DNA of 64,000 nucleotides, from assembly GCA_024304885.1 (NCBI GenBank), contig JALJOM010000003.1:270416-334415 (forward strand). The letters run 5' to 3'. Source of the stretch: Beijerinckiaceae bacterium. GTDB lineage: Bacteria; Pseudomonadota; Alphaproteobacteria; Rhizobiales; Beijerinckiaceae. The notes under the pieces were generated by a model. That model was not told the origin of the DNA, searched no databases, and saw only the letters and a program-made list of their open reading frames with translations. Positions 8,222-16,761 of the stretch are shown here, piece by piece (position 1 is the stretch's first letter; the number at the start of each line of letters is the position of its first letter). The position numbers and the translations under genes are program-made.

Positions 8222-8593
8222 TCATGCCGCCGCGCCAGTTCGCGATCGCCGCTGGTCGCGTTCGGAGTGCGGAGCCGGACGCCAGCCCCTGACCCCTTTT
8301 GCCTCGAGCGCTCCCGTTCGTTCCGGCGATGATGCGGCCGGTCGCGCGTCTCGATCTTCCGAAAGAAGGCGTCGCAGCACGATCAAGCGATCCCCGGCCT
8401 GCCGCGTCGCCCCGAGATCGAGGAAATTGCGCAGGTCGTTCACGACCAAGCCACAGAGCGCCGTTCGGCTCAGGCTCGTGATCGAGGCATAGCTCCGCAG
8501 CAGGGCCTCGTGCCGGGCGGATGGTGTCACGCCCAGGATCACCTCGTGCGACGAGAGCCCGGCGGCAGCAGCGCATTGGGGCAAGCTCATCAT
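8222..8593 (-). CDS. Hypothetical protein, alphaproteobacterial type
   Basis: 123 residues from the ATG at 8593, which has GGAGA six bases ahead; the frame opens at 8611. The first 80 residues look folded (SLPQCAAAAGLSSHEVILG, then ALLRSYASI and VNDLRNFLDLGATRQAGDRL), helix-rich with regular hydrophobic spacing. The last 45 residues are Arg/Pro/Ala rich and less convincing. I recall similar short proteins in Hyphomicrobiales genomes, without a known role. There are no transmembrane segments or catalytic motifs. It is isolated, and the opposite strand offers no better frame. Confidence 0.5.
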   Translation of the reverse strand: MMSLPQCAAAAGLSSHEVILGVTPSARHEALLRSYASITSLSRTALCGLVVNDLRNFLDLGATRQAGDRLIVLRRLLSEDRDARPAASSPERTGALEAKGVRGWRPAPHSERDQRRSRTGAAA

Positions 8594-8891
8594 GGCGCTC
8601 TCCACGAGCATGATCCGAACCCTCGGCCATCTTCGGCCACGGTGATGGTGTCGACATTACGGCCTGTGTCATTTCGACGCAAGCGGATTCTCCCGGCCGG
8701 TCGAGGCCGGCGCCGGGCAGTGCGCGAACGGCGCGCGACAGGCGAGCAGGTATTTCGCTGCCCATTGACGCAACCGAGCCTCATTACGATTTTTTTTCAA
8801 GGAATGGACCAAGATCAAATCAGACGCTCTCGGTTGGTGCAATGTGAGCCCGAACAACGATCGAAACTCCCGAGATTCGCACGAGTGCACG

Positions 8892-9221
8892 ATGGTAGCT
8901 TCGCACCAGCTCGAGACGCCGCTGCCCCATATGTTCGAGCCCACCGACAACGAGATCGCTCGCGCTGTGATGGAACGCTTCGAATGGAGCGTGCAGGTGC
9001 CCGAGGACAGGATCGACGTGAAGGTTCTGAACGGGCGTGTCACCCTGATCGGGTGGGTCGATTGGCGCTATCAACGGCTCGCGGCGGAAGCGGTCCTTCA
9101 TGACATCGCCGGCATTCGCGGCATCACCAACCTGGTCAGGGTTAGGCCGCAACCCTATGATGCCGATGTGCGCGAGAAGGTCGTCGATCTCGCCTGGATC
9201 TGGCAGCATGGGTGCTGCTGA
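8892..9221 (+). CDS. BON-domain protein
   Basis: 109 residues from the ATG at 8892. A single BON domain covers about residues 17-87 (DNEIARAVMERFEW, then IDVKVLNGRVTLIGWVDW and AAEAVLHDIAGIRGITNLV), with the beta-alpha-beta-beta-alpha pattern and the conserved Gly in the GRVTLIG strand. BON domains bind phospholipid or other surfaces and are typical of osmotic-stress proteins such as OsmY. No signal peptide is seen, so it may be cytoplasmic. The start is uncertain: ATGs exist at 8844, 8892 and 8931, and none has a strong ribosome site. The C-terminus ends in Cys-Cys. Confidence 0.75.
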   Translation: MVASHQLETPLPHMFEPTDNEIARAVMERFEWSVQVPEDRIDVKVLNGRVTLIGWVDWRYQRLAAEAVLHDIAGIRGITNLVRVRPQPYDADVREKVVDLAWIWQHGCC

Positions 9222-9645
9222 CCTTTTCGCAGGGTCGGGCCTCGAGCCCACGACATGCCGAAGCCGTATCCGCGGGAAGCGAGCTGGTCGAGCATCGGGT
9301 TCGACGCTCGACATCGCGCCACGCGTCAAATGCTGCGGACGACCTGTTCGATCTCGCTGCACCGCTCCGCCGCTGATCGACGGCTCGGGCCACCGACGGC
9401 ACCACACGGGTTCGGGAGATTGCCGTTTCGTGTCACGGCGCTCGAATCCCGGCCCTCCCGTCCCGCTCGTGAGGTGGACCGGCGAGCCTCCGTCCGTCAC
9501 GGCTCGCGACGGATGCGGGATGCCCGACACCGCGGCATGCATCTCTTTAGCATCTGCGCGAGGCCTGCTTCCGGGCGTGTGACCGGCGCGGCAGTCCAGG
9601 ATTGCGGGGAGCCTCGGCAGGATCATCGCACAGGAGAGCGCTTGA

Positions 9646-9676
9646 GGCCGGGCGGACGGGTAAGGTCCGTCCGGCC
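9646..9676. terminator. Strong GC hairpin, possible terminator or sRNA end
   Basis: GGCCGGGCGGAC pairs with GTCCGTCCGGCC around a 7-base loop (one G-T pair). The bases that follow are tgttctt, only mildly T-rich. The nearest plus-strand gene ends 425 bp upstream, so it may serve an unannotated transcript. Confidence 0.4.
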
Positions 9677-9713
9677 TGTTCTTGGAGGCAGATTCTGCTT
9701 ATGATGAATTATA

Positions 9714-9728
9714 ACACTTGTCAAGTGT
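9714..9728. promoter_or_regulatory. Perfect palindrome in AT-rich spacer
   Basis: ACACTTG-T-CAAGTGT is an exact 7-bp inverted repeat with a one-base centre, inside an AT-rich island unusual for this genome. The size fits an operator for a dimeric regulator. No adjacent gene identifies the regulator. Confidence 0.35.
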
Positions 9729-10062
9729 CATTTCTTCGTCTTTTTCGGGAGATTCGATTGCGGCGCTTGCACCGATCCGAATGCGATGTGCGGCACATGA
9801 CCGGTGCGTCGGACGGTCCGTCGACTTGCCGTGCAACGACAAGGTAAAGCGTTTCGAGATGAATATCTTGACGCAGTCTCGCGGCGGGGGTCAGTCGCCG
9901 CGTCAGGATAAAGTCTCTGTCGAAACGATCGGCGGGAGCGCCTTGGCTCCGCAGCAGGCCGAATGTCGAATATATCCTCAGCAAGAATAACTTTGAGTGA
10001 TCCTTACGTCAAATGGATGATGCGAGCGAGCATGAGGTTCGCGCACTCTCGATCGAGCAGGG

Positions 10063-10812
10063 TCAAGCGGGCGCGCGGAAGCTCAGCACGCGATCCTGCC
10101 GGAAATCATAGACCTTGCCGGTCACCGGCCAGCCCGGCAGGCAGAGCGACACCACGGCCGGTGCGAACTCTTCCGGCGTTCTCAAAGTATTGGGGTCCTC
10201 GCCCGGCATCGCCTCGGCACGCATGCGGGTGCGCAAGGGTCCCGGATCGGCGACCATGACCTTGACCGGCGAAATGTTCATGGTCTCGGCCGCGTAGGTT
10301 CGCGCCATCATGTCGATCGCGGCCTTGGAGATCGCATAAGGTCCGAGATAGGGCTTGGCCTCGCCCGGGTGTCCGGCTCCCGAGGAGACAAAGACGACAC
10401 GTCCCGCGGGCGCCGCACGCAAGAGCATGTCGAGTGAACGCACGAGCCTCCAATTGGCGGTGACGTTGACCGCGAGCACGTCGTCCCATTGCTCGGGATC
10501 GACATGGGCGAGAGGGCTGACCGGGCCGAGAATTGCTCCATTGGCCACGAAAATATCGAGCTTTCCCCAGCGCGCGAAGATCGCGGCGCCGAGCCGGTCG
10601 AGCGCCTCGAAATCCTTGAGGTCGCATGGCACGAGGGTCGCCTCGCCCCCGCCGCCGCGGATCGCGTCGTCGAGCTCCTCGAGCGCCCCTTGGGTGCGGG
10701 CGAGCGCAACCACATGCGCGCCGGCGCGGGCGAGCCCGAGCGCGACGGCACGCCCGATGCCGCGCGAGGCACCCGTCACCAGGGCGATACGGCCAGAGAG
10801 GGGAGAGGGCAT
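10063..10812 (-). CDS. SDR-family NAD(P)-dependent oxidoreductase
   Basis: 249 residues, a classical short-chain dehydrogenase. The cofactor motif TGASRGIG lies at about residues 13-20, the structural motif NGAI (in place of NNAG) near 90, the catalytic Ser in VVFVSSGAG near 140 and the YAISK catalytic pair near 158-162. The replacement NGAI for NNAG is mild. The C-terminal substrate loop (DPGPLRTRMRAEAMPGED) is typical of the FabG-like, YciK-like alphaproteobacterial group. The substrate cannot be told. The start at 10812 gives the usual N-terminus MPSPLSGRIALVTG; the frame opens 27 bases earlier. Confidence 0.88.
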   Translation of the reverse strand: MPSPLSGRIALVTGASRGIGRAVALGLARAGAHVVALARTQGALEELDDAIRGGGGEATLVPCDLKDFEALDRLGAAIFARWGKLDIFVANGAILGPVSPLAHVDPEQWDDVLAVNVTANWRLVRSLDMLLRAAPAGRVVFVSSGAGHPGEAKPYLGPYAISKAAIDMMARTYAAETMNISPVKVMVADPGPLRTRMRAEAMPGEDPNTLRTPEEFAPAVVSLCLPGWPVTGKVYDFRQDRVLSFRAPA

Positions 10813-10914
10813 CCGACTGGCTCCGCAGGCGTCGAGCATGATCCGGCGAGCGTGGATCCGGCTCTCCCGAAATTGCTCTCCCCCGAGGCTCGGAGCACTT
10901 CCCAGCGAGGCGGC

Positions 10915-10996
10915 TGCCGGTTCACGTCGCGAAAATGCGACAACGCAAGACTTTAGAGCTGGCTTCCGATTCCACCGGATCGGAAGCCAGCTCTAG
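10915..10996. repeat. RIME-like intergenic repeat, copy 2
   Basis: Contains gccggttcacgtcgcgaaaatgcgac and the long hairpin tagagctggcttccgat with atcggaagccagctcta. It lies between the rhodanese 3' end and the SDR start. Its left end is shortened. Confidence 0.8.
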
Positions 10997-11032
10997 GCCA
11001 GGACGGACGCGAGGACAACAGACAGCGCGAGA

Positions 11033-11905
11033 TCAATGCCCGGGGCGTGGCCGGCTCTCGGGCTTCACCCGCTCGATCGGGGCTCGGACCATATTGCCCC
11101 ATTCGGTCCAGGAGCCGTCGTAGTTGCGGACATCCGGGTAGCCGAGCAAATATTTCAGCGCGAACCAGGAATGGCTCGACCGCTCGCCGATCCGGCAATA
11201 GGCGATGACCGGATGCTCGGGCGTCACGCCTTCCGCCTCGTAGAGCGCGTGAAGCTCGTCGGCGGACTTGAACGTGCCGTTCTCGTTGCAGGCCGAGGAC
11301 CAGGGGATGTTGTGGGCGCCGGGGATGTGCCCGCCCCTCTGGCAGGTCTCCGCGACGCCGGGCGGCGCGAGAAGCTCGCCGGAATATTCCTCCGGGCTGC
11401 GGACATCGACGAGCTCCGCGTCGTGCTCGGTGATCGCGCGCCTGACATCCGGCATGAAGGCACGGATCGAGAGATCCGGATCCCGCGCCTCGTAATGCGT
11501 GAACCCGAGCTCCGGCACTTCCATCGTCAGCTCGCGCCCCTCGCAGAGCCATTTCCTGCGGCCGCCGTCCATGAGCCTCACGTCCGCGTGGCCGTAGATC
11601 TTCATCTGCCACAGCGCCCAGGCGGCGAACCAATTGTCGTTGTCGCCGTAGAGGATCACCGTGGTGTCGTTGGCGATCCCCGATTCCTCCATGAGCCGCT
11701 CGAAATCGGCCTTGGGGATGATGTCGCGCTGGACCGTGTCGCAGAGCTGGTCCGTCCAGCTCCAACCGAGCGCGCCGGGGATGTGGCCGAGATCATAGGC
11801 GCTCGTCAGGACATCGACCTCGACGATACGGACGTCCGGATCTTGCCGGTGAGACGCGACCCAGGCCGTATCGACGAGCATTTCCGGGTGTGCATAGCCG
11901 CCCAT
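11033..11905 (-). CDS. Sulfurtransferase with two rhodanese domains (CysA/SseA type)
   Basis: 290 residues with two rhodanese domains. The N-terminal domain (about 8-125) has CH2-like boxes (IVEVD, HIPGALGW) and no catalytic Cys. The C-terminal domain (160-280) has LVDVRSPEEYSGE, HIPGAHNIPW and the active loop CRIGERSS with Cys237. That loop matches actinobacterial CysA-type thiosulfate sulfurtransferases more than the CGSGVTA loop of mercaptopyruvate sulfurtransferases. It moves sulfane sulfur from thiosulfate to cyanide or thiols in the cytoplasm. The start at 11905 has GGAGGA directly upstream. It is monocistronic. Confidence 0.9.
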   Translation of the reverse strand: MGGYAHPEMLVDTAWVASHRQDPDVRIVEVDVLTSAYDLGHIPGALGWSWTDQLCDTVQRDIIPKADFERLMEESGIANDTTVILYGDNDNWFAAWALWQMKIYGHADVRLMDGGRRKWLCEGRELTMEVPELGFTHYEARDPDLSIRAFMPDVRRAITEHDAELVDVRSPEEYSGELLAPPGVAETCQRGGHIPGAHNIPWSSACNENGTFKSADELHALYEAEGVTPEHPVIAYCRIGERSSHSWFALKYLLGYPDVRNYDGSWTEWGNMVRAPIERVKPESRPRPGH

Positions 11906-12127
11906 ATCGTCCTCCGAGGCTGCGCGCACGTCCTCGGGCGATCTAGGGCGAGCCGCTGCGCGGTCAAGCCGGTAGCGCCTTCCGCGTTGACGCCGCTCGG
12001 TCGGGTTTGGCCTCGACTTCGCCGCACGACGGACGTATCGGAGTCGCGCGGCATTTCGAAGTCACTTCCGCCGGCCTCGCGGGGCCGGCTCGAGTGCGGC
12101 GAGGCTCGCGTCAGTGAGGCGCTCCCG

Positions 12128-13267
12128 ATGGAAATTCCGGACGGCCCGACGTTCAAGAGCTCGCGGTCGAGGGATGCGATCACCTTCGAGCTCGCTGGTC
12201 GCTGGACGATCGGGGCTTCGGCTGCGCTCGAGGACGGCGCACGCGCCGTTTTCGCGGAGGCGTCGAAGGTACGGCGCGCCGTCCTCGACCTCGGCGCCGT
12301 CGCGGCTCTCGATACCGCCGGCGCTTGGCTCATCGACAAGACCCGCCGGGAGCTCGCGGCTGCCGGTGTCGAGGCCAGGCTCGAGCGGGTCAGGCCGGAA
12401 TACGGGATCCTGCTCGAGGAGGCCCATTACCGGCAATTCGAGGCGCCGAGCGGAAAACGTCGTCTTTACGCCGCCGTGCTGCTCGCCGACATCGGCGAAA
12501 GTGTCGTCAGCTTCGGCAAGGACGTCCTGGCCGGCGTGAGCTTCCTCGGCGAGGTCGTGGCCTCGCTTCTCGGCACGATCATCGCGCCCTTGCGCTTTCG
12601 CGCGATCTCGCTCGTCTTCCACATCGAGCAGATCGGCTTTCGCAGCGTCCCGATCATCGGACTCATCAATTTCCTCGTCGGCTGCATCGTCGCCCAGCAA
12701 GGCATCTTCCAGCTGCAGCGCTTCGGGGCCTCGACCTTCGCCGTCGATCTCATCGGGATCCTCGTGCTTCGCGAGCTCGGCGTCCTCTTGACCTCCATCA
12801 TGATCGCCGGCCGCTCCGGCTCCGCAGTCACGGCGGAGATCGGCTCGATGAAGATGCGCGAGGAGATCGACGCCTTGAAGGTCATGGGCCTGCGCCCGGT
12901 CGAGGTCCTGATCGTGCCGCGCATCCTCGCGCTCGTGATCAGCCTGCCGCTGCTCACCTTCATCGCCGACATGGCGGCCTTGTTCGGCGGGCTCCTCGTC
13001 GCCTGGGGCTACGGCGGGATCAATCCGGCGGCTTTCATGGCGCGCTTGCAATCGGCGATCGGCGAGAACACCTTCCTCGTCGGGATCATCAAGGCCCCCT
13101 TCATGGCGCTCGTCATCGGGATCATCGCCTCGATGGAGGGCCTCGCGGTCGCGGGCTCTGCCGAATCGCTCGGGCGCAGGGTCACCGCCTCGGTCGTGAA
13201 ATCGATCTTCATGGTGATCGTGCTCGACGGGTTCTTCGCTGTCTTCTTTGCCGGGATCCGCTATTGA
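12128..13267 (+). CDS. mlaE: MlaE-type lipid ABC permease with N-terminal STAS domain
   Basis: 379 residues. Residues 1-100 form a STAS-like domain (ITFELAGRWTIGASAALED, VLDLGAVAALDTAGAWLID), a fused equivalent of MlaB. The rest is an MlaE permease: amphipathic helix, GCIVAQQGIFQLQRFGA, VLRELGVLLTSIMIAGRSGS with EIGSMKMREEIDALKVMG, and five hydrophobic helices. With MlaF and MlaD it moves phospholipids between inner and outer membrane and keeps outer-membrane asymmetry. It is first in a four-gene operon; its TGA overlaps the next frame (TTGA). The upstream extension of the frame to 11036 is a shadow of the rhodanese gene. Confidence 0.93.
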   Translation: MEIPDGPTFKSSRSRDAITFELAGRWTIGASAALEDGARAVFAEASKVRRAVLDLGAVAALDTAGAWLIDKTRRELAAAGVEARLERVRPEYGILLEEAHYRQFEAPSGKRRLYAAVLLADIGESVVSFGKDVLAGVSFLGEVVASLLGTIIAPLRFRAISLVFHIEQIGFRSVPIIGLINFLVGCIVAQQGIFQLQRFGASTFAVDLIGILVLRELGVLLTSIMIAGRSGSAVTAEIGSMKMREEIDALKVMGLRPVEVLIVPRILALVISLPLLTFIADMAALFGGLLVAWGYGGINPAAFMARLQSAIGENTFLVGIIKAPFMALVIGIIASMEGLAVAGSAESLGRRVTASVVKSIFMVIVLDGFFAVFFAGIRY

Positions 13268-13281
13268 GTACCGCTCTTTCG

Positions 13282-14085
13282 ATGCATGAAGCTTCCGCCG
13301 CGACGGCGCCGGGGCGGGGCGGCCGCGACCTCGCCATCTCCGTGCGCGACCTCGTCGTGGGCTTCGGCGACACACTCGTCGTGCGTGGGCTCGACCTCGA
13401 TGTCTATCGCGGCGAGGTTCTGGGCTTCGTCGGCGGCTCGGGCACCGGCAAATCCGTGCTGACCCGCACGATCCTCGGCCTGGAGCGCAAGCGCAGCGGG
13501 CGAATAGAGGTCTTCGGCGAGGACCTCGACAAGGCCTCGGCCGCGGACCATGCCCGGATCGAGCGGCGCATGGGCGTGATGTTCCAGCAGGGCGCGCTTT
13601 TCTCCAACCTGACCGTCAAGCAGAACATCCAGGTGCCGATGCGCGAGCATCTGCGCTTGTCGCCCCGATTTGCCGACGAGCTCGCCATGCTGAAGCTCGC
13701 CCTCGTCGGGCTCGATCTCGATGCCGCCGACAAGCTTCCCGCGCAATTGTCCGGCGGCATGATCAAGCGGGCGGCGCTGGCGCGCGCGCTCGCGCTCGAC
13801 CCCGAGCTCGTGTTCCTGGACGAGCCGACCTCGGGCCTCGACCCGATCGGCGCCGCCGATTTCGACGAGCTGATCGCGACCTTGCAAAAGACTCTCGGCC
13901 TCACCGTCTTCATGGTGACGCATGATCTCGACAGCATCTACGCGATATGCGACCGCGTCGCCGCGCTGGCCGAAGGCAAGGTGATCGCCGCAGGCCCGAT
14001 CTCGACCTTGCTCGCCTCCGACCACCCGTGGGTTCACGCCTATTTCCACGGCACGCGGGCGCGTCGGTTCCAGGACGTGCAATGA
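13282..14085 (+). CDS. mlaF: MlaF-type lipid ABC transporter ATPase
   Basis: 267 residues. It has Walker A GGSGTGKSVL (about residue 50), Q-loop in MFQQGALFSNLTV, signature LSGGMIKRAALARALA, Walker B ELVFLDEPTSGLDP and the switch His in MVTHDLDS. The QQGALFS and GGM features are typical of MlaF. It pairs with the MlaE permease ahead and MlaD behind. Two starts are possible: a TTG at 13264 overlapping the mlaE stop, or the ATG at 13282 used here. Operon structure supports translational coupling. Confidence 0.93.
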   Translation: MHEASAATAPGRGGRDLAISVRDLVVGFGDTLVVRGLDLDVYRGEVLGFVGGSGTGKSVLTRTILGLERKRSGRIEVFGEDLDKASAADHARIERRMGVMFQQGALFSNLTVKQNIQVPMREHLRLSPRFADELAMLKLALVGLDLDAADKLPAQLSGGMIKRAALARALALDPELVFLDEPTSGLDPIGAADFDELIATLQKTLGLTVFMVTHDLDSIYAICDRVAALAEGKVIAAGPISTLLASDHPWVHAYFHGTRARRFQDVQ

Positions 14086-14131
14086 TCAACGTGCTATAAT
14101 CACTGAAGTAGACGATCACCGGACTCGCCCC

Positions 14132-15145
14132 ATGGAAACCCGCGCCAACTACGCCTTGATCGGCCTTTTCACCCTGGCGGTCATTGCCGGAGCCTTCGGC
14201 TTCGTCTTGTGGTTCGCGGGCGCCGAGAAACGCGGCAAGCAGGAGACCTACAAGATCCTCTTCAGCGGATCGATCTCCGGTCTCAATCTCGGGGGCTGGG
14301 TCCTCTTCAACGGCGTGCGGGTCGGATCGGTCACGCATATCGCGCTCCTGCCCGAGGATCCGTCCGAGGTCTATGCCCTGATCGACATCGATGCGACGGT
14401 CCCGGTCCGATCCGATACGAAGGCGAGGCTCGAATATACCGGCTTCACGGGGGTCGCCTCGGTCGCCTTGACCGGCGGCGCGACCAATGCGCCGCCGCTC
14501 GCCCGCACGAACGGACCGCCGGTGATTTTCGCCGAGCGCTCGGAATTCCAGGACCTCATCCAGTCGGCGCGCCAGGTCGCGAGCGAGGCCTCGAGCTTTC
14601 TCGCCAAAGGCAACAAGCTCCTCGACGACAACTCGGCCTCGCTCTCGGCCTCGCTGAAGAATGCCGAGATTTTTACCGCATCGCTGGCCACGAATGCGGA
14701 CGGGATCAAGGAGTTCATGGCGACCCTGAAGCCCTTGACGGTAAAGCTCGACAGCCTCGTCTCCAACGCGGACAATGTCATGAAATCCGTCGATCCTGCC
14801 GACGTGAAGACGATCGTCGCGAATTTCTCGTCCCTGTCCGGCAAGCTCGACCGCGCGGCCAACAAGATCGACGGGGTCCTCGCCGGTCTCGACAGCTTCC
14901 TCGGCAAGGGCGATACGAAAGGCGCCTTCGCCGAGGTGGGCGACGCGGCGAAGTCCATCCGCAAGGTCGCCGACAACCTCAACAAGTTCGCGACGGCGGG
15001 ACTGCGGCAGTACGAGGCGCTCGCCGTGGACGGCCGCAAGACCCTCGGCGAGATCAATCGTGCGCTTCGCTCGATCGAGGACAACCCGCAGCAATTCCTG
15101 TTCGGCAAGTCGCAGCAGCTTCCGACCTTCTCCGGCGCGCGCTGA
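14132..15145 (+). CDS. mlaD: MlaD-type MCE-domain lipid-binding protein
   Basis: 337 residues. One N-terminal transmembrane helix (YALIGLFTLAVIAGAFGFVLW, residues 7-27) anchors it in the inner membrane. The MCE domain follows (about 40-120; ILFSGSISGLNLGGWVLFNG, VRVGSVTHI). The remaining 200 residues are a long helical tail rich in Ala/Lys/Ser with repeats of the NADxxK kind, expected to build a periplasmic tunnel or needle. It is longer than E. coli MlaD (183 residues) and closer to the alphaproteobacterial single-MCE form. It is third in the mla operon, 46 bp after mlaF. Confidence 0.92.
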   Translation: METRANYALIGLFTLAVIAGAFGFVLWFAGAEKRGKQETYKILFSGSISGLNLGGWVLFNGVRVGSVTHIALLPEDPSEVYALIDIDATVPVRSDTKARLEYTGFTGVASVALTGGATNAPPLARTNGPPVIFAERSEFQDLIQSARQVASEASSFLAKGNKLLDDNSASLSASLKNAEIFTASLATNADGIKEFMATLKPLTVKLDSLVSNADNVMKSVDPADVKTIVANFSSLSGKLDRAANKIDGVLAGLDSFLGKGDTKGAFAEVGDAAKSIRKVADNLNKFATAGLRQYEALAVDGRKTLGEINRALRSIEDNPQQFLFGKSQQLPTFSGAR

Positions 15146-15157
15146 CCCGGTGCCCCC

Positions 15158-15784
15158 ATGGAAGTCATGAGGCCTCAGCGGCCGGCTCTCTCCGTCCACG
15201 CGTGGGACGCAGCCCCGCGATCGAGCGCGCATCTCGTGCTCGCCGGTGCGGCCATCGCCCTGCTCGCCGCCTGCGCCGGCCCGCCGCGGACGGCCTATGA
15301 TGTCTCCGCCGCGGAGAGCGGGCTTCCGGCGCGCGCGCCGCGCGGCCAGCTCGCGGTCTTCGAGCCCGTCGCGATCGAGCCCGTCGTCTCCGACCGGATC
15401 GTGGTGCGCACGAGCCCCGAAACTCTCGCGACGCTCGGCGGGGCGCAATGGGTCGATCGGCTGCCCGTGCTGGTCCAGACCCGGCTCGTCGAGAGCTTCG
15501 AGAACGCGCGCGTCCTGCGTGCCGTCGGCCGGTCCGGCATCGTCGCCGACCACACTCTCCACACCGAGATTCGCCGCTTCGAGCTCGATTCGAGCCGGGG
15601 CGCGGTTTCGGTCGAGATTTTCGCCAGGCTTTCGGGAGCGAGCGGCCAGGCCGTCGGCGGGCGGTTGTTCTCGGCGCGCATCCCCGTGGCGAGCGACGAT
15701 CCGGGCTATGTGGCGGCGGCGCTCAACGCGGCGCTGAAGGAGGTCTTGCGCCAGATCGTGGTCTGGACCGCGCAGAAGGTGTGA
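15158..15784 (+). CDS. ABC-type transport auxiliary lipoprotein (PqiC/LptE-like)
   Basis: 208 residues with a lipoprotein signal: hydrophobic segment then LLAAC, with Cys39 as lipidation site. The mature part (LAVFEPVAIEPVVSDRIVV, then LPVLVQTRLVESFENARVL and IRRFELDSSRGAVSVEIFA) matches the ABC-transporter auxiliary lipoproteins that accompany MCE systems, equivalent to PqiC. It probably sits on the periplasmic face of the outer membrane and receives lipid from the MlaD tunnel. It begins 12 bp after mlaD and closes the operon. No mlaC-type periplasmic carrier is present, in line with this tunnel model. Confidence 0.85.
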   Translation: MEVMRPQRPALSVHAWDAAPRSSAHLVLAGAAIALLAACAGPPRTAYDVSAAESGLPARAPRGQLAVFEPVAIEPVVSDRIVVRTSPETLATLGGAQWVDRLPVLVQTRLVESFENARVLRAVGRSGIVADHTLHTEIRRFELDSSRGAVSVEIFARLSGASGQAVGGRLFSARIPVASDDPGYVAAALNAALKEVLRQIVVWTAQKV

Positions 15785-15804
15785 GCAAAGGCGTTGCCGA
15801 CGTG

Positions 15805-16083
15805 CTAATCGGAATTTGAGTCGCTGGCTGTTTTCTTGAGAAGTGCTGCGCCAAAAGCCCGAATAGCGGCGTCCTCGTTAGCAGCCATCATTTTCAATGC
15901 AACGGATTCGAAGCTTTCACTCGAAATCCGAAGCTGAACATCGGTCACACCGCCACCTTTGGATGGCATCTTGAATTCAATAGAGAACTCATGTTCAGAA
16001 TACCCGTTTCCAAGTCTTTCGCTATATGGGTCGTCTGACCAACTCCTGGCTGTTTCTCCGGAACGAAACGCTTTGATTGTCAT
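15805..16083 (-). CDS. Hypothetical protein in a foreign-looking patch
   Basis: 92 residues from the ATG at 16083; a TTG at 16134 would add 17 residues. Composition and codon use are clearly less GC-rich than the surroundings. The sequence (GYSEHEFSIEFKMPSKGGG, LRISSESFESVALKMMA, ANEDAAIRAFGAALLKKT) suggests a small soluble alpha/beta protein; I do not recognise a family. It lies downstream of the Dcm-Vsr pair on the same strand, with a 220-bp gap, and may have come in with it. It could be a remnant of a restriction system component, but nothing in the sequence shows this. Confidence 0.5.
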   Translation of the reverse strand: MTIKAFRSGETARSWSDDPYSERLGNGYSEHEFSIEFKMPSKGGGVTDVQLRISSESFESVALKMMAANEDAAIRAFGAALLKKTASDSNSD

Positions 16084-16305
16084 AGATTTATTCCCAAGGG
16101 TATTTGCTCCACTGCTATCGCTGTTCCTATGCAATACTGTGTCGACTCAATTCATTCTTGAATAGCGCGCATGGGTTCGGTGTTTGTCACTTATTTCATC
16201 GGCGCACGACCGCGTCCCTTTTGGGTCAGTCAGGCGCTGAGTCAAAAGCCTCGCTTTTGTATTGTCAATCAAAATTAGCAGAGGGCAATGAATATGTAAT
16301 ATCAT

Positions 16306-16761
16306 TCAGAATCTTCGAATTGAGTTGTTTCGTGCCTTGCGCCCGTTTTGACGGGTCACGATTCGCCCGATCCGATGCTCGAGCGCTGGCGGGTCGAGCC
16401 CCTCGCACTCCCAGATCACCGCCACGTGGAATCCGAGCGCGCGGAGCGCCTTGATCTTCTTCGCGTCGCGTCGGCGGTTTGCGGAAAACTTTTCCAACCA
16501 GAAATCTTGGTTGCGTGTGGGGATCGTGCCGCGCACGCAATGCTTGTGGTGGTGCCAGAAGCAGCCGTTGACGAAGATCGCCCAGTGTTTCGACTTGTTG
16601 GCGAAGTCCGGCGATCCCGGCAGGGTCCGCACGTTGCGTCGATAGAAGATGTTGTGGGCGCGGAGCGCCGTGGCGACGAGATCCTCTACATGCGTCTTGT
16701 GCTGGCGCACGCGTTTCATCAGGGCCGAGCGCACGGGGTCGGTCGGAAGGTGGATCGTCAT
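16306..16761 (-). CDS. vsr: Very short patch repair endonuclease Vsr
   Basis: 151 residues. The Vsr core is present: TALRAHNIFYRRNVRTLPG, SPDFA with the catalytic Asp, VNGCFWHHHKHC with the zinc/histidine cluster, then FWLEKFSANRRRD and LGFHVAVIWECE. Vsr nicks 5' of the T in T:G mismatches that arise when 5-methylcytosine deaminates, starting very short patch repair. The gene overlaps the cytosine methyltransferase upstream by four bases (ATGA), the usual dcm-vsr coupling. AT content rises toward its 3' end, which borders the low-GC patch. Confidence 0.95.
   Translation of the reverse strand: MTIHLPTDPVRSALMKRVRQHKTHVEDLVATALRAHNIFYRRNVRTLPGSPDFANKSKHWAIFVNGCFWHHHKHCVRGTIPTRNQDFWLEKFSANRRRDAKKIKALRALGFHVAVIWECEGLDPPALEHRIGRIVTRQNGRKARNNSIRRF

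Larger units (their letters stand above)
9222..10062. other. 840-bp stretch without a convincing gene
   Basis: Short frames on both strands lack family-like composition or ribosome sites. The stretch holds a strong hairpin at 9646-9676, an AT-rich spot at 9698-9728 with a perfect palindrome, and otherwise nothing I can name. A small RNA gene is possible but not shown. Confidence 0.5.

Noticed and set aside
16104..16454. Plus-strand frame of 116 codons in the low-GC patch
   Set aside because: It overlaps the well-supported vsr gene in antisense and has no recognisable fold or start site.
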